Origin: Paenibacillus lautus NBRC 15380
GTDB lineage: Bacteria > Bacillota > Bacilli > Paenibacillales > Paenibacillaceae
Length of the DNA: 64,000 bases
Assembly (NCBI RefSeq): GCF_004000945.1
Contig: NZ_BIMF01000010.1
Location: forward strand, 124,001-188,000
Reading direction: 5' to 3'
Part shown: positions 24,921-34,566 of the stretch, in pieces
How positions within the stretch are numbered: position 1 is the stretch's first letter
Layout of the letters: the number at the start of each line of letters is the position of its first letter
Translations under genes and position numbers: made by a program
The notes under the pieces: model-generated
The model's database searches: none
What the model was told of the DNA's origin: nothing
The model's input: the letters and a program-made list of their open reading frames with translations, nothing else

Positions 24921-25721
24921 CTAACGGTTCTTCTCCAACCACTGCGCGGCATGATCCACCATTGCCCGTTGTTCAGCCAATACGCAGTCTGCCTTTCCTA
25001 CACGACCATGCTTATATGCACCGGGGCATTGCGCTTCAAACGAGGCTCCAATCGCTTCAAAATCGTCGGAGTGATAGTTGATATCCTGGAATGCCTCCCA
25101 CTCTGTTATTCCCTGTACCCTGCGTACTGGCGCGTGGGCGGTGACCGCCTTCTTGCCTGCCCAATTCGCACGATATTCGCTTAAGTGGAAAGAAGTATTA
25201 TTGCCATAGCCGCTGCCCAGCATAAGCACGTAGGCCCCAGCTTCATATAAACGCGCCAGGGGCGAGGCTTCTCCCAAGCCGTAATCTAGCAGATGGGAGT
25301 GCATAAGTGCCTTTGCGTCCCTGCCTCGTGCTGCAAACGAAACATGCGGATGAAGGCTTCGGATGACCCCTTCTTGCTTACGGAACACTTCCGGTATGAT
25401 CCCCATCCCTGTTGTGACGGTCAGATCCGGATCATAGGGAGGCATGTCCTCACGGATCAAATCCCACCATTTCGGGTCAGCCGGAGGATTTCCCCATGTC
25501 TTCGGGTCGGTTAAGTTCGCAGACTGGGTCGGCATCACCAGTGTCCCTTCATCGCCCAGTATGTCTTCCAGGGCCAGTATAACCGCTTCCGGACCGCCAA
25601 CAATCCATCCGCCCAAGCTCTTAAGCGAGGAATGGACCAGCAGAGTCATTCCCTTCTGTACGCCCAGAGCGACCAGGTCATCGCTTATATCCCTTATCGT
25701 AATCGGTCTTTCGCTGATCAA
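24921..25721 (-). CDS. Aminoglycoside 3-N-acetyltransferase family protein (YokD-like)
   Basis: The AAC(3)-family protein of about 266 residues has the family core VHSSLKSLGGWIVGG and DEGTLVMPTQSANLTDP, then HPHVSFAARG and LGSGYGNNTSFHL. Drug-resistance activity is known for some members, but chromosomal YokD-like members have unclear substrates. The start is uncertain. TTG 25721 is preceded by GAGGTGA at 5 bases, while further upstream a TATGAT (-10-like) falls inside the longer frame. The longest frame begins at 25775. Confidence 0.82.
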   Translation of the reverse strand: MISERPITIRDISDDLVALGVQKGMTLLVHSSLKSLGGWIVGGPEAVILALEDILGDEGTLVMPTQSANLTDPKTWGNPPADPKWWDLIREDMPPYDPDLTVTTGMGIIPEVFRKQEGVIRSLHPHVSFAARGRDAKALMHSHLLDYGLGEASPLARLYEAGAYVLMLGSGYGNNTSFHLSEYRANWAGKKAVTAHAPVRRVQGITEWEAFQDINYHSDDFEAIGASFEAQCPGAYKHGRVGKADCVLAEQRAMVDHAAQWLEKNR

Positions 25722-25834
25722 GTGACTCACCTCAAATTCAAAATCTAAAAACACATCATTCATATCATATAACAAAAAGCGCCTGTACCGAAGTCATGCC
25801 CCGGTCAGACGCCTTGGTGTTGAAGCTAAACCGA

Positions 25835-26599
25835 TTAAACGCCAAGCCAGCGCTTAAACAAGTGTTTGGTTGTATCCTTGTTCATTTCCGCAATGGATGT
25901 CGTCAGCGGAATGCCCTTCGGACAAGAACGCACGCAGTTCTGCGAGTTGCCGCAGCCCTCAATGCCTCCGTCCTGCATCAGCGCTTCCAGACGCTCTTCC
26001 TTGTTCATCTCACCTGTCGGGTGAGCATTGAACAAGCGAACTTGGGAAATGGCGGCTGGTCCGATAAAGTCCGTTTTTTCGTTAACGTTCGGGCAAGCCT
26101 CAAGACATACGCCGCATGTCATACATTTGGACAGCTCGTAAGCCCACTGACGCTTCTTCTCAGCCATTTTAGGTCCGGGGCCAAGGTCGTAGGTGCCATC
26201 GATCGGAATCCACGCCTTGACGCGCTTGAGCGCCGTGAACATGCGGCTGCGGTCGATAACCAAGTCTCTTACAACAGGGAACGTCTTCATCGGCTGAATC
26301 CGGATCGGCTGTTCCAGCTTATCAATCAGTGCCGCACACGCTTGGCGCGGTTTGCCGTTAATGACCATGGAGCAAGCTCCGCACACTTCTTCCAGGCAGT
26401 TGGAGTCCCAGCATACAGGTGCGGTCGTTTGGCCCTGTGCATTTTTGGGATTGCGCTGAATTTCCATCAGCGCACTAATGACGTTCATGCCGGGACGGTA
26501 CGGAATTTCGAATTCCTCAGTATAGGATTTCGTCTCCGGATTGTCCTGACGTGTAATGATAAACTTAACGCTCTTTGAGGCGGTTGCCGTTTGAGACAT
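25835..26599 (-). CDS. sdhB: Succinate dehydrogenase/fumarate reductase iron-sulfur subunit
   Basis: The 254-residue subunit carries an N-terminal 2Fe-2S ferredoxin domain with Cys in CWDSNCLEEVCGACSM and a C-terminal domain with CMTCGVCLEACP plus CVRSCPKGIP for the 4Fe-4S and 3Fe-4S clusters. It passes electrons from SdhA to menaquinone. It is last in sdhCAB, 19 bases after sdhA. Confidence 0.96.
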   Translation of the reverse strand: MSQTATASKSVKFIITRQDNPETKSYTEEFEIPYRPGMNVISALMEIQRNPKNAQGQTTAPVCWDSNCLEEVCGACSMVINGKPRQACAALIDKLEQPIRIQPMKTFPVVRDLVIDRSRMFTALKRVKAWIPIDGTYDLGPGPKMAEKKRQWAYELSKCMTCGVCLEACPNVNEKTDFIGPAAISQVRLFNAHPTGEMNKEERLEALMQDGGIEGCGNSQNCVRSCPKGIPLTTSIAEMNKDTTKHLFKRWLGV

Positions 26600-26618
26600 C
26601 GTAAATCCCCCTTCCTTC

Positions 26619-28361
26619 TTACTTGTCTTTCGAATAATCGCGAATACGCGGCGGGATTAAGGAAACATCCACTTCTTCATATGAAATCTGCGGTCCATCA
26701 GGCGTCCAGGTTGCTTTGGTTGTCTTGAGGAACTCTTCATCGTTACGATCAGGGAAATCCGGCTTGTAGTGAGCGCCACGGCTTTCGTTCCGGAGAAGCG
26801 CACCCAGCGTCATGGCCTCGGACAGCTCCAGCATGTTCCACAGCTGGCGCGTGAACGCCACGCCCTGGTTGTTCCAGCGGGAGGTATCCGTCATATTGAT
26901 ATTGCGGTAGCGCTGCTTCAATTCCTTGATTTTGCCGATGGTAGCTTCAAGCTTGTCATTGTAGCGAACCACCGTCATGTTGTTGGTCATCCATTCGCCG
27001 AGCTCTTTATGGATCACATAAGCATTCTCGGTTCCTTCCATCTTGAGCAGGCCTTCGTATTTGGTCGTTTGCTCTTTCGCTACGCGATCAAATACCGTGG
27101 AGGAAACATCCTCAGCGGACTTCTTCAGACCTTTGACATATTCAATCGCCTTCGGTCCGGCCACCATACCACCGTAAATGGCTGAGACCAGAGAGTTCGC
27201 TCCCAGACGGTTCGCACCGTGATATTGATACTCGCATTCTCCGGCTGCGAACAGCCCTGGAATGTTCGTCATTTGGTTGTAATCGACCCACATGCCGCCC
27301 ATGGAATAATGGACTGCCGGGAAGATCTTCATCGGGATTTTACGCGGATCGTCGCCCATGAATTTCTCATAGATCTCGATGATGCCGCCAAGCTTCACGT
27401 CCAGCTCTTTCGGATCTTTATGGGAGAGATCCAGGTAGACCATGTTCTCGCCATTGATGCCAAGTCCCATATCAACGCAGACGGAGAAGATTTCACGCGT
27501 AGCGATGTCACGCGGCACCAGGTTTCCGTAAGCAGGGTATTTCTCTTCGAGGAAATACCATGGCTTGCCGTCTTTATAGGTCCAGATCCGTCCGCCTTCA
27601 CCGCGTGCCGATTCCGACATCAAGCGGAGCTTGTCATCGCCTGGAATGGCTGTCGGGTGAATCTGGATGAACTCGCCATTGGCATAATGAACGCCTTGCT
27701 GATAAACGGCACTGGCCGCTGTTCCCGTGTTGATCACCGAGTTGGTCGTTTTTCCGAAAATAATACCAGGACCACCGCTTGCGAGAATGACGGCTTCAGC
27801 TTTGAACGCCTTGATCTCCATCGAGCGCAGATCCTGGGCAGCGATACCGCGGCACACGCCTTCGTCGTCGATGATCGCATTCAGGAACTCCCAGTTCTCG
27901 TACTTGGTCACAAGACCCGCGGTTTCCCAGCGGCGAACCTGCTCGTCAAGCGCATACAGCAGCTGTTGTCCGGTCGTTGCGCCGGCGAATGCGGTCCGGT
28001 GACGCTTTGTTCCGCCGAAACGGCGGAAATCAAGCAGGCCTTCCGGCGTACGGTTAAACATAACGCCCATGCGGTCCATCAAGTGGATAATGCCCGGAGC
28101 CGCTTCACACATCGCTTTGACCGGAGGCTGATTCGCAAGGAAGTCGCCGCCGTACACCGTATCGTCAAAGTGCTCCCAAGGAGAGTCACCCTCACCTTTC
28201 GTATTCACGGCTCCATTGATGCCGCCTTGCGCACACACGGAGTGAGAGCGTTTAACAGGTACAAGCGAGAATAGATGAACGTGAGCTCCTGCTTCTGCCG
28301 CTTTGATGGTTGCCATCAGCCCGGCGAGGCCACCGCCCACTACAATAATATTAGATGCCAT
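26619..28361 (-). CDS. sdhA: Succinate dehydrogenase flavoprotein subunit
   Basis: The 580-residue flavoprotein has the FAD motif VVGGGLAGLMATIKAA, SHSVCAQGGINGA (with the histidine region for covalent FAD), HPTAIPGDDKL and the active-site block VHYSMGGMWVDY. It oxidises succinate to fumarate. The 580-residue length and the A-before-B order match the Bacillus-type enzyme. It lies between sdhC and sdhB in one operon on the minus strand. Confidence 0.97.
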   Translation of the reverse strand: MASNIIVVGGGLAGLMATIKAAEAGAHVHLFSLVPVKRSHSVCAQGGINGAVNTKGEGDSPWEHFDDTVYGGDFLANQPPVKAMCEAAPGIIHLMDRMGVMFNRTPEGLLDFRRFGGTKRHRTAFAGATTGQQLLYALDEQVRRWETAGLVTKYENWEFLNAIIDDEGVCRGIAAQDLRSMEIKAFKAEAVILASGGPGIIFGKTTNSVINTGTAASAVYQQGVHYANGEFIQIHPTAIPGDDKLRLMSESARGEGGRIWTYKDGKPWYFLEEKYPAYGNLVPRDIATREIFSVCVDMGLGINGENMVYLDLSHKDPKELDVKLGGIIEIYEKFMGDDPRKIPMKIFPAVHYSMGGMWVDYNQMTNIPGLFAAGECEYQYHGANRLGANSLVSAIYGGMVAGPKAIEYVKGLKKSAEDVSSTVFDRVAKEQTTKYEGLLKMEGTENAYVIHKELGEWMTNNMTVVRYNDKLEATIGKIKELKQRYRNINMTDTSRWNNQGVAFTRQLWNMLELSEAMTLGALLRNESRGAHYKPDFPDRNDEEFLKTTKATWTPDGPQISYEEVDVSLIPPRIRDYSKDK

Positions 28362-28377
28362 TTTTCGTTCACTCCCC

Positions 28378-29046
28378 TTAACTTAAGACTGTCTTAACTA
28401 CATCGATCGCTGCTGTCGCCGCCTGGAATTCGGAACTGCGGAATGCTGTCATAGCCAGAACGAACAGCAAGCTCATCAATACGAACAAGCCCATGCAGAT
28501 GTAAGTGGATACCTTCTGCGCGCGTGGACCGACGGTGATGCCCCAGCTAACGAGGAACGCCCACAGGCCGTTTGTAAAGTGGAAGGCTGCCGAAACAACG
28601 CCGATGACGTACAGAGTAAACAGAATCGGATTGTTCATGATGCCGTGCATCGTGGCGCCCAAATCGTCATGCGTGATTTTGCCGATCATGATTTGGAAAC
28701 GCGTATCGTACATATGCCAGATAACAAAAACGAACGTAATAACACCGGTGATCCGTTGAATGGTGAAGCGGATGTTCCGTTCATAGTTGTAATTGCCCAC
28801 GTTGTTATTCGCCTGGTAAGCGATGTATAACCCGTAGACACCGTGATATAGCAGTGGCAGCCAGATCAGGAACAGCTCGAGGAAAAATACCAACGGCATG
28901 CTGTTCAAAAAATGTACCGCGCTCGCGAAGCCTTCCTTTCCACCCTCGAAAGCCTTAAAGTTGGAAATCATATGGCTGAGCAAAAATGCCCCAAGCGGTA
29001 TGACACCGAGTAAAGAATGCAGCTTTCTGGAATAATACCCTTTCAT
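28378..29046 (-). CDS. sdhC: Succinate dehydrogenase cytochrome b558 subunit
   Basis: The 222-residue membrane anchor has five helices and heme-ligand histidines in HSLLGVIPLGAFLLSHM and in VIWHMYDTRF, as expected for the di-heme type B anchor of Bacillota. It is the first gene of sdhCAB. The 348-base upstream gap contains repeat C (29136-29216) and the divergent LysR gene start. Confidence 0.95.
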   Translation of the reverse strand: MKGYYSRKLHSLLGVIPLGAFLLSHMISNFKAFEGGKEGFASAVHFLNSMPLVFFLELFLIWLPLLYHGVYGLYIAYQANNNVGNYNYERNIRFTIQRITGVITFVFVIWHMYDTRFQIMIGKITHDDLGATMHGIMNNPILFTLYVIGVVSAAFHFTNGLWAFLVSWGITVGPRAQKVSTYICMGLFVLMSLLFVLAMTAFRSSEFQAATAAIDVVKTVLS

Positions 29047-29135
29047 CAGTTGACGTTCCCCTTTCCAATGTGCAGCGTTTTCATTTTCAATCTTTCCTAT
29101 TTTCAGAACAATTACACTTGCCCTGTCCTAAAGAA

Positions 29136-29216
29136 GGTTGTTCAAAAAGCCCGCTTTTGATCACGAAGTGAATCAGGAAGCCACTCGGCATCTAAACCGA
29201 CCTTTATGAACACGCA
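29136..29216. repeat. Dispersed repeat copy C, inverted ends TTGTTCAAAAAG / TTTATGAACACGC
   Basis: Ends begin GGTTGTTCAAAAAGC and finish CTTTATGAACACGC as an imperfect inverted pair. Its reverse complement shares the start GCGTGTTCAnAAAGGTCG with position 61261. It lies upstream of sdhC in the divergent gap. Confidence 0.6.
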
Positions 29217-29394
29217 TTAACCGTTGCAACGACAAAAAGCTGCCTATTTCGGCATTCGTGTGAACAACTTGTGTCATGTTTCATGTTACTCCTTTTTTTC
29301 TTATAATGGAATTGCAATATAATTATTAATCGTTATAATCTATACGCATAAGCAATGTTTTGCACGCATGTCTATTTTATATAGGAGGAATTCC

Positions 29395-30312
29395 ATGTTC
29401 GAAGAACTGGACATGTTCGCCGTCGTTGTAGAGCAATCCAGCATAAACCAAGCCTCCAAGCTGCTTAACTTGTCACAGCCAGCCCTGTCCCGAAAAATAG
29501 CCAAGCTGGAGGATCAGCTCGGGCTGCAGCTGTTCAACCGCCGGGGCAAACGACTGGAGCTTACCTCCATCGGACAGATTGTGTACACTTTTGCCTTGGA
29601 GCAGAGACAGCAGCAGATCAAATTCATGCAGACTCTGGCCCATTACCGGGAGGGAGATCAGATCTCGATCAACCTGGGCGCCAGTCTGACCACCCTTCAG
29701 ACCACCTTGCCCCCGCTCGTTAACGCATTCATGGAGCGTCATCCCGCGGCCGAAATCAAACTGATTACCGGCAAGACCCATGAGATCGTTTCTTATGTAA
29801 GAGATAAGCGCGTTGATGTCGGCATTGTAGCCTCCTCCATCAACCAGCCCGGATTAAACTGCATCCCGTTGTTTGATGACCACCTGGAGCTTGTCATCCC
29901 GTCTTCACACCCGCTGGCGGAGCTCGAGGATGTTGGCATCGAGCAGCTTCAAGGCTTGCCGATGATCATTTTCTCGACCGGAACCTGGTACCGCAAGCTG
30001 ACGGATGACCTGTTCCACCGCTGGGGCATCATGCCCGATATCCGGATGGAGATCGACTCCTTCGAAGCGATCGTCAGGCTCATCCCGACCTGCAAGGCGG
30101 CGGCACTGCTGCCCAAATCCTATCTGAGGCCGCAGCTGTTGTCCGATAACGGGCTTGTTGACATTCATATTCCGGCACTCATTGAAACCCGGCGCACGAC
30201 TTCGCTGATCTACGGCCAAGCCTCGGAGCTGAGCAAGGCGGCCAGCCGCTGGATTGACGAAACGGAAATCCTGTTTCGTAAGCTCGAAGAGGATAAAATG
30301 AAGAAAACCTGA
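29395..30312 (+). CDS. LysR family regulator divergent from sdhCAB
   Basis: The 305-residue LTTR starts MFEELDMFAVVVEQSSINQA with HTH LLNLSQPALSRKIAKLE. The ATG at 29395 is preceded by AGGAGG. The AT-rich dyad around 29320-29338 (ATTATTAATCGTTATAAT) is a candidate binding site. It is divergent from sdhCAB, so succinate dehydrogenase or other carbon-metabolism genes may be targets. It resembles CcpC-like regulators in context, but I do not find the exact ATAA-N7-TTAT motif. Confidence 0.88.
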   Translation: MFEELDMFAVVVEQSSINQASKLLNLSQPALSRKIAKLEDQLGLQLFNRRGKRLELTSIGQIVYTFALEQRQQQIKFMQTLAHYREGDQISINLGASLTTLQTTLPPLVNAFMERHPAAEIKLITGKTHEIVSYVRDKRVDVGIVASSINQPGLNCIPLFDDHLELVIPSSHPLAELEDVGIEQLQGLPMIIFSTGTWYRKLTDDLFHRWGIMPDIRMEIDSFEAIVRLIPTCKAAALLPKSYLRPQLLSDNGLVDIHIPALIETRRTTSLIYGQASELSKAASRWIDETEILFRKLEEDKMKKT

Positions 30313-30340
30313 CGGATATAAGTTCGTCAGGTTTTTCTTC
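30306..30340 (+). terminator. Terminator after LysR, shared with ktrA
   Basis: AACCTGACG/CGTCAGGTT hairpin followed by TTTTC, overlapping the LysR stop. Confidence 0.75.
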
Positions 30341-30345
30341 TATAT

Positions 30346-31020
30346 TTATTTTTCCAGCATATTCACGACCTCAGACTCAAAGCGATCCACATTATCATTG
30401 GAGCCGATAACGACCATAATGTCGCCGGAGTTCACCACATCCATGGCTGTCGGGGCTACGATAATGCCGGATTGTTTATTCAGGGCCACCACGCTGACAC
30501 CGTAGCGAACCCTCGTATTGAGCTCGCTAAGCGTTTTTCCGTCCATGCAGTCGGTGACCGTCATCTCCACAATCAGATAGTCCTTGGATAATTCGATATA
30601 GTCGAGCAGGTTGGGCGTAACAAGCTGATGGGCTACCCGAATCCCCATATCCCGTTCCGGAAAGATCACCCGGTCCACGCCCAGCTTCTCCAGCGCCCGG
30701 CCGTGCAGCACCGAAATTGCCTTGGCAACGACCATGGCAACACCAAGCTCTTTCAACAAGATGGCAGATAAGATACTCATCTGAATATCGTTTCCGATCG
30801 CAACAATCCCGCAGTCGAAGTTACGGATACCGAGCGATTTAAGCACCTCTTCATCCGTAGCATCCGCCACCACCGTGTGCGTCAGCAGCTCGCTCATATC
30901 CTCGACGACCTCTTCATTGCGGTCGATGCCGAGCACCTCATATCCCTGTTCCATCAGCTCAAGCGCCAGGCTGGCGCCAAATCGTCCCAAACCGATGATT
31001 GCAAATTGCTTTGGTTTCAT
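30346..31020 (-). CDS. ktrA: Ktr potassium uptake system RCK subunit
   Basis: The 224-residue regulator has an N-terminal Rossmann fold (IIGLGRFGASLALELMEQGY) and a C-terminal RCK_C domain. RCK subunits bind ATP/ADP and c-di-AMP and gate the KtrB pore. The frame overlaps the end of ktrB if the TTG at 31044 is used, but AGGAGA near ATG 31020 favours the shorter 224-residue form, the usual KtrA length. It could equally be called KtrC, and the pair is distinguished only by phylogeny. Confidence 0.92.
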   Translation of the reverse strand: MKPKQFAIIGLGRFGASLALELMEQGYEVLGIDRNEEVVEDMSELLTHTVVADATDEEVLKSLGIRNFDCGIVAIGNDIQMSILSAILLKELGVAMVVAKAISVLHGRALEKLGVDRVIFPERDMGIRVAHQLVTPNLLDYIELSKDYLIVEMTVTDCMDGKTLSELNTRVRYGVSVVALNKQSGIIVAPTAMDVVNSGDIMVVIGSNDNVDRFESEVVNMLEK

Positions 31021-31036
31021 GTCTCTCCTGTACTCC

Positions 31037-32377
31037 TTATCCAATAATCATTTTGCCTTCCGGATGACGATATAATTCTTTACCCTTTTTCGGCCCCAGT
31101 GCATAAGCAAGTGTCAAAGGCCCCAATCGCCCTGCAAACATCGTAATGCTGATCAAAACCTTCCCAAACACCGTCAGATCAGGCGTTAAGCCCATGGAGA
31201 GACCCACCGTACCGAAGGCGGATGTCGTTTCGAAGAGGATCTCCAGGAAGTCCCCTTCCTCTGTCGTTGACAGAATCATCGATACGGTTAGAACGAGCAG
31301 CAGTGCCAGTAATGCAATGGTCAGTGCCTTCAGCACCCGCTCCTGGGCCAGGCGATACCGGAACATGACGATGTCTTCACGTCCACGCATCATGGCGATG
31401 ACCGCCCCCACCATAATGGTGAAGGTTGTGGTTTTGATACCGCCCCCGGTTGACCCTGGGGATGCTCCGATAAACATCAGAATAACGATAAAAAATTGCG
31501 TGGCCTGTCTAAGCCCCGTAATATCTATAGTATTCGCGCCGGCTGTTCGCGGCGTTACGGATTGGAATAACGCGCCGAAGAATTTTCCGCCCCAATTCAG
31601 GGAGCCGAGCGTCCTCGGATTGGTGAATTCGAATATAAGAATGACGATAAATCCAACCAGCAGCAAGGTACCCGTCATGGTGAGCACCACTTTGGAGTGC
31701 AAGGAAAGTCTCCGCTGTTTCCGGAAATCAATCAGATCGGATAGGACGATAAATCCAATGCCGCCTGAGACAATCAAAAACATCACGACAACGTTGACTA
31801 CAGGATCGTAGACATACCCGGTCAAACTCCGAAAATCACCAAACAAATCGAAACCGGCGTTGTTAAACATCGTGACCGCATGAAAAACACCGTAATAAAT
31901 CGCCTGGCCAAGCGGCATATCGAACGCCCAACGAATCGATAGAATGACAGCGCCGCAGGCCTCGATGATGAGGGAGTACAGCAGCACTCTGCGAATCAGC
32001 CTTACGATTCCTTCCATCGAGGACTGATTCATCGCTTCCTGCAGAATGAGACGATCCTTGAGCGATATGCGCCTTTTGAGAGCCAAAGCAAATAAAGTCG
32101 CCATCGTCATGAATCCGAGCCCGCCGATCTGGATCAGCAGCATGATCACGACTTCTCCGAAGGAACTGAATGTCGTTCCTGTATCCACCACAACCAGACC
32201 CGTTACGCAAGTTGCCGATGTCGAAGTGAACAATGCATCGATAAATTCAAGCGGTTCACCCGTACTTGTGGAAATTGGCAGCATTAGCAGCGCGGTCCCG
32301 ATGAAGATAATAGCCGCAAACCCAAGCACGAGAATCTGCGGCGGAGACAACCTGAGCCAGTTAAATTTAGAGTTCAA
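31037..32377 (-). CDS. ktrB: Ktr potassium uptake system pore subunit
   Basis: The 446-residue membrane protein has four M1-P-M2 repeats with selectivity loops TSATCVTGLVV, NNAGFDLFGD, TPRTAGANTI and SAFGTVGLSM. This is the SKT superfamily K+ pore. The start is TTG 32377 with AAGGTGA upstream. It precedes ktrA and is controlled by a c-di-AMP riboswitch, which fits the known role of c-di-AMP in repressing K+ uptake. Confidence 0.95.
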   Translation of the reverse strand: MNSKFNWLRLSPPQILVLGFAAIIFIGTALLMLPISTSTGEPLEFIDALFTSTSATCVTGLVVVDTGTTFSSFGEVVIMLLIQIGGLGFMTMATLFALALKRRISLKDRLILQEAMNQSSMEGIVRLIRRVLLYSLIIEACGAVILSIRWAFDMPLGQAIYYGVFHAVTMFNNAGFDLFGDFRSLTGYVYDPVVNVVVMFLIVSGGIGFIVLSDLIDFRKQRRLSLHSKVVLTMTGTLLLVGFIVILIFEFTNPRTLGSLNWGGKFFGALFQSVTPRTAGANTIDITGLRQATQFFIVILMFIGASPGSTGGGIKTTTFTIMVGAVIAMMRGREDIVMFRYRLAQERVLKALTIALLALLLVLTVSMILSTTEEGDFLEILFETTSAFGTVGLSMGLTPDLTVFGKVLISITMFAGRLGPLTLAYALGPKKGKELYRHPEGKMIIG

Positions 32378-32402
32378 TCGGTCACCTTCTTAAAAAAAAT
32401 CA

Positions 32403-32432
32403 AGAAAAAAAGACACTGGAAAACGCAGTGCC
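32403..32432 (-). terminator. Terminator in the ktrBA leader
   Basis: GCACTG/CAGTGTC hairpin followed by TTTTTTT on the reverse strand, between the riboswitch and ktrB. Confidence 0.85.
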
Positions 32433-32610
32433 CTTACGGTCTGGTTCCTGTGCTGCAGCCTACGAGGTTAGCTGACGGATTCGGGCATTTCCACAGGTCG
32501 CCCTATTCATTATTCTAGGAATAATGAAATTCACCCCAATTACATGGTTCCCCCATTTTCAGTACGAAATTCGGCTGGAATATTCGGTTCCTTGAAGCAT
32601 GATGTGATTA
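32433..32610 (-). ncRNA. c-di-AMP riboswitch (ydaO/yuaA family)
   Basis: On the reverse strand the conserved ydaO blocks appear in order: GGGGGAACCA, TTGGGGTGAAT, ATAGGGCGACCTG, and the hallmark GCCCGAATCCGTCAGCTAACC followed by TCGTAGGC. A terminator follows directly. c-di-AMP binding is expected to favour termination and lower K+ uptake through ktrBA. Confidence 0.95.
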
Positions 32611-32877
32611 TAACGCAATCCGGTACGTAACCCAATGCCGTTTTTCACCCAAAAAATCTTTAAAAGAACGCGAATTGGGCATATTCAAGAATACAAGCAT
32701 AGGGTTCTCTAACGTTTTCGAAACCTTTCATTCATTTTCATCGATTTATTTCATTATTCCGGATATTGGGATAAGCTGCTAATGACTTTCATAACTATGT
32801 TATATTGACTCTATGTGTTCTTAATCAGGCATATCGAATACCAGTGGGAGTATCAACTTTCTTAGAGGAGGAATTTC

Positions 32878-34566
32878 ATGAATCGTGCAAGAGAGGCCTT
32901 GAAGCTGAAGCCCAATCTGAAACAGCTCATCGCGCCTGCCGCAGTCGGCCTGATTCTGTTCCTATTATTTCAGGTGTTTCCGTCGACGAATCCGGATTCG
33001 ACCGAGATGGCAACTCCGAATATCATATCCAAGGAGCAGGCTCGGCAAGCGGCTTCAAGCTTTGCTCAGGAGCATTTGCAGTTTACGGCTGCGGAAACGG
33101 ATGACGCATTGGTTACATATCAATCCAAATCGGAACTTTACGGATATCTGGCGAAGGAAAAGAAACTTTCGGAATACAACAAAACCTATGAAGCCAAATA
33201 TCCCTATGACGTATACCGCGTTCGCTTCAGCGAACCGGGAGGCGATGCCCTCAATGTGGACGTGCACATGCAAAATTCAGGCATCGTCGGATTCTCGTAC
33301 GATTTCGCCCGCTCCAGCTATGACCGGATTGAGCTGAACAAGGGCGATGTACAAAGGCAGATGCTGCTTGTCGTCGAGGACGGCATGTCATTAGCCGAGA
33401 AGCAAGCTCACGCAGAGCCTTGGCTCCAGCGAGCGGGCTATGATCCGTCGCAACTGGAGCTGGTTACGCGGGAAGGGGAACCCCGGCTCCGGTATGTGGA
33501 CCCGGAATCCAAGATTGGTGATTCCAGATTGGAGCACCGTTTCACCTTCGAACAGGGGAAATTACGCTCCTATGAGCCATCCTTTTCAGTCCCGGCCGCC
33601 CATTCCGCCTATGTCAACAAGCAGACACAGGATGCAACGCTGCTGACGCTTGCAGGGTATGGCCTGTTCACCCTCATCCTTGGCATTCTTGCGATTGTAT
33701 ACAGCGTGAAGACCAGAGCCTATACGTCGTTTAAGCGCGGCCTGTTCCTATCGGCGCTGCTGTTTATCATTCAGATGCTGAATACGTATAATCTGATTCC
33801 CGTTTTCCAATCGGAGGGGATGTCGCAAACCGGTATAATCGGAATGATGATTTTTTATGCGGTCTATTCGCTTATCTTCTCCGCGCTGCTCTATTTCTCC
33901 CTTGTCGGGGGCAACGGGCTATGGCAAAAAGAAGACGGACTCAATCCATGGCCGCGAGCCAAAGAACCCGGATACGGACAGTATGTACTGGACAGCATGA
34001 AGCTGGGGTATATGTGGGCTTTCATCCTGCTTGGAGTCCAATCCATTATCTTTGTCGTTCTGGGCCTAACCTTGAATACATGGTCCACCACGGATGCCAC
34101 ACAGTCGCCTTATAACATGCTCTATCCTTGGCTGTTTCCACTGATGGCTTGGCTGGCCGGCATATCCGAGGAGGCCGTCTATCGACTGTTCGGTATCAAA
34201 ATGGTGAAAAAGATCGTCCGCAATACGTTTGTGGCCAGTTTAATTACCTCGCTCATCTGGGCGCTCGGGCATACGCTCTATCCGATATACCCTGTAATTT
34301 CCCGGCCCATTGAACTGGTCATCATCGGCTTGCTGTTCAGCTACATCTTTTTGAAATACGGGTATTTGGCGGCCATGTTCTCCCATGTCATCTTTAACAG
34401 CATCTTGATGGGCATTAGCCTGATCCTGCTCAAGGACACCAGCAACTTGCTGATCGGTGCTTTCTACATGGTGCTTCCGGCGATGGTCGCGTATGCGATT
34501 TACCGTTTCAATCCAACAAAAAAAGAGAAGCCGTATGTCACGACTCCTCCTCACGAAGTACCTTAA
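32878..34566 (+). CDS. CPBP family intramembrane metalloprotease with large extracellular N-terminal domain
   Basis: The 562-residue protein has one N-terminal helix, an extracellular region of about 200 residues with PepSY-like repeats, then seven or more helices. The CPBP motifs are present: ISEEAVYRLFG (EExxxR), ALGHTLYP (His) and FSHVIFNS. The family comprises CAAX-type proteases and putative bacteriocin-immunity or processing proteins, so the substrate is unknown. AGAGGAGG precedes the ATG. The 3' end overlaps uvrC by 29 bases. Confidence 0.87.
   Translation: MNRAREALKLKPNLKQLIAPAAVGLILFLLFQVFPSTNPDSTEMATPNIISKEQARQAASSFAQEHLQFTAAETDDALVTYQSKSELYGYLAKEKKLSEYNKTYEAKYPYDVYRVRFSEPGGDALNVDVHMQNSGIVGFSYDFARSSYDRIELNKGDVQRQMLLVVEDGMSLAEKQAHAEPWLQRAGYDPSQLELVTREGEPRLRYVDPESKIGDSRLEHRFTFEQGKLRSYEPSFSVPAAHSAYVNKQTQDATLLTLAGYGLFTLILGILAIVYSVKTRAYTSFKRGLFLSALLFIIQMLNTYNLIPVFQSEGMSQTGIIGMMIFYAVYSLIFSALLYFSLVGGNGLWQKEDGLNPWPRAKEPGYGQYVLDSMKLGYMWAFILLGVQSIIFVVLGLTLNTWSTTDATQSPYNMLYPWLFPLMAWLAGISEEAVYRLFGIKMVKKIVRNTFVASLITSLIWALGHTLYPIYPVISRPIELVIIGLLFSYIFLKYGYLAAMFSHVIFNSILMGISLILLKDTSNLLIGAFYMVLPAMVAYAIYRFNPTKKEKPYVTTPPHEVP

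Noticed and set aside
29301..29345. CcpC-type operator (ATAA-N7-TTAT) before sdhC
   Set aside because: The AT-rich dyad has ATAA and TTAT separated by ten bases, not seven, so it does not meet the known CcpC pattern.
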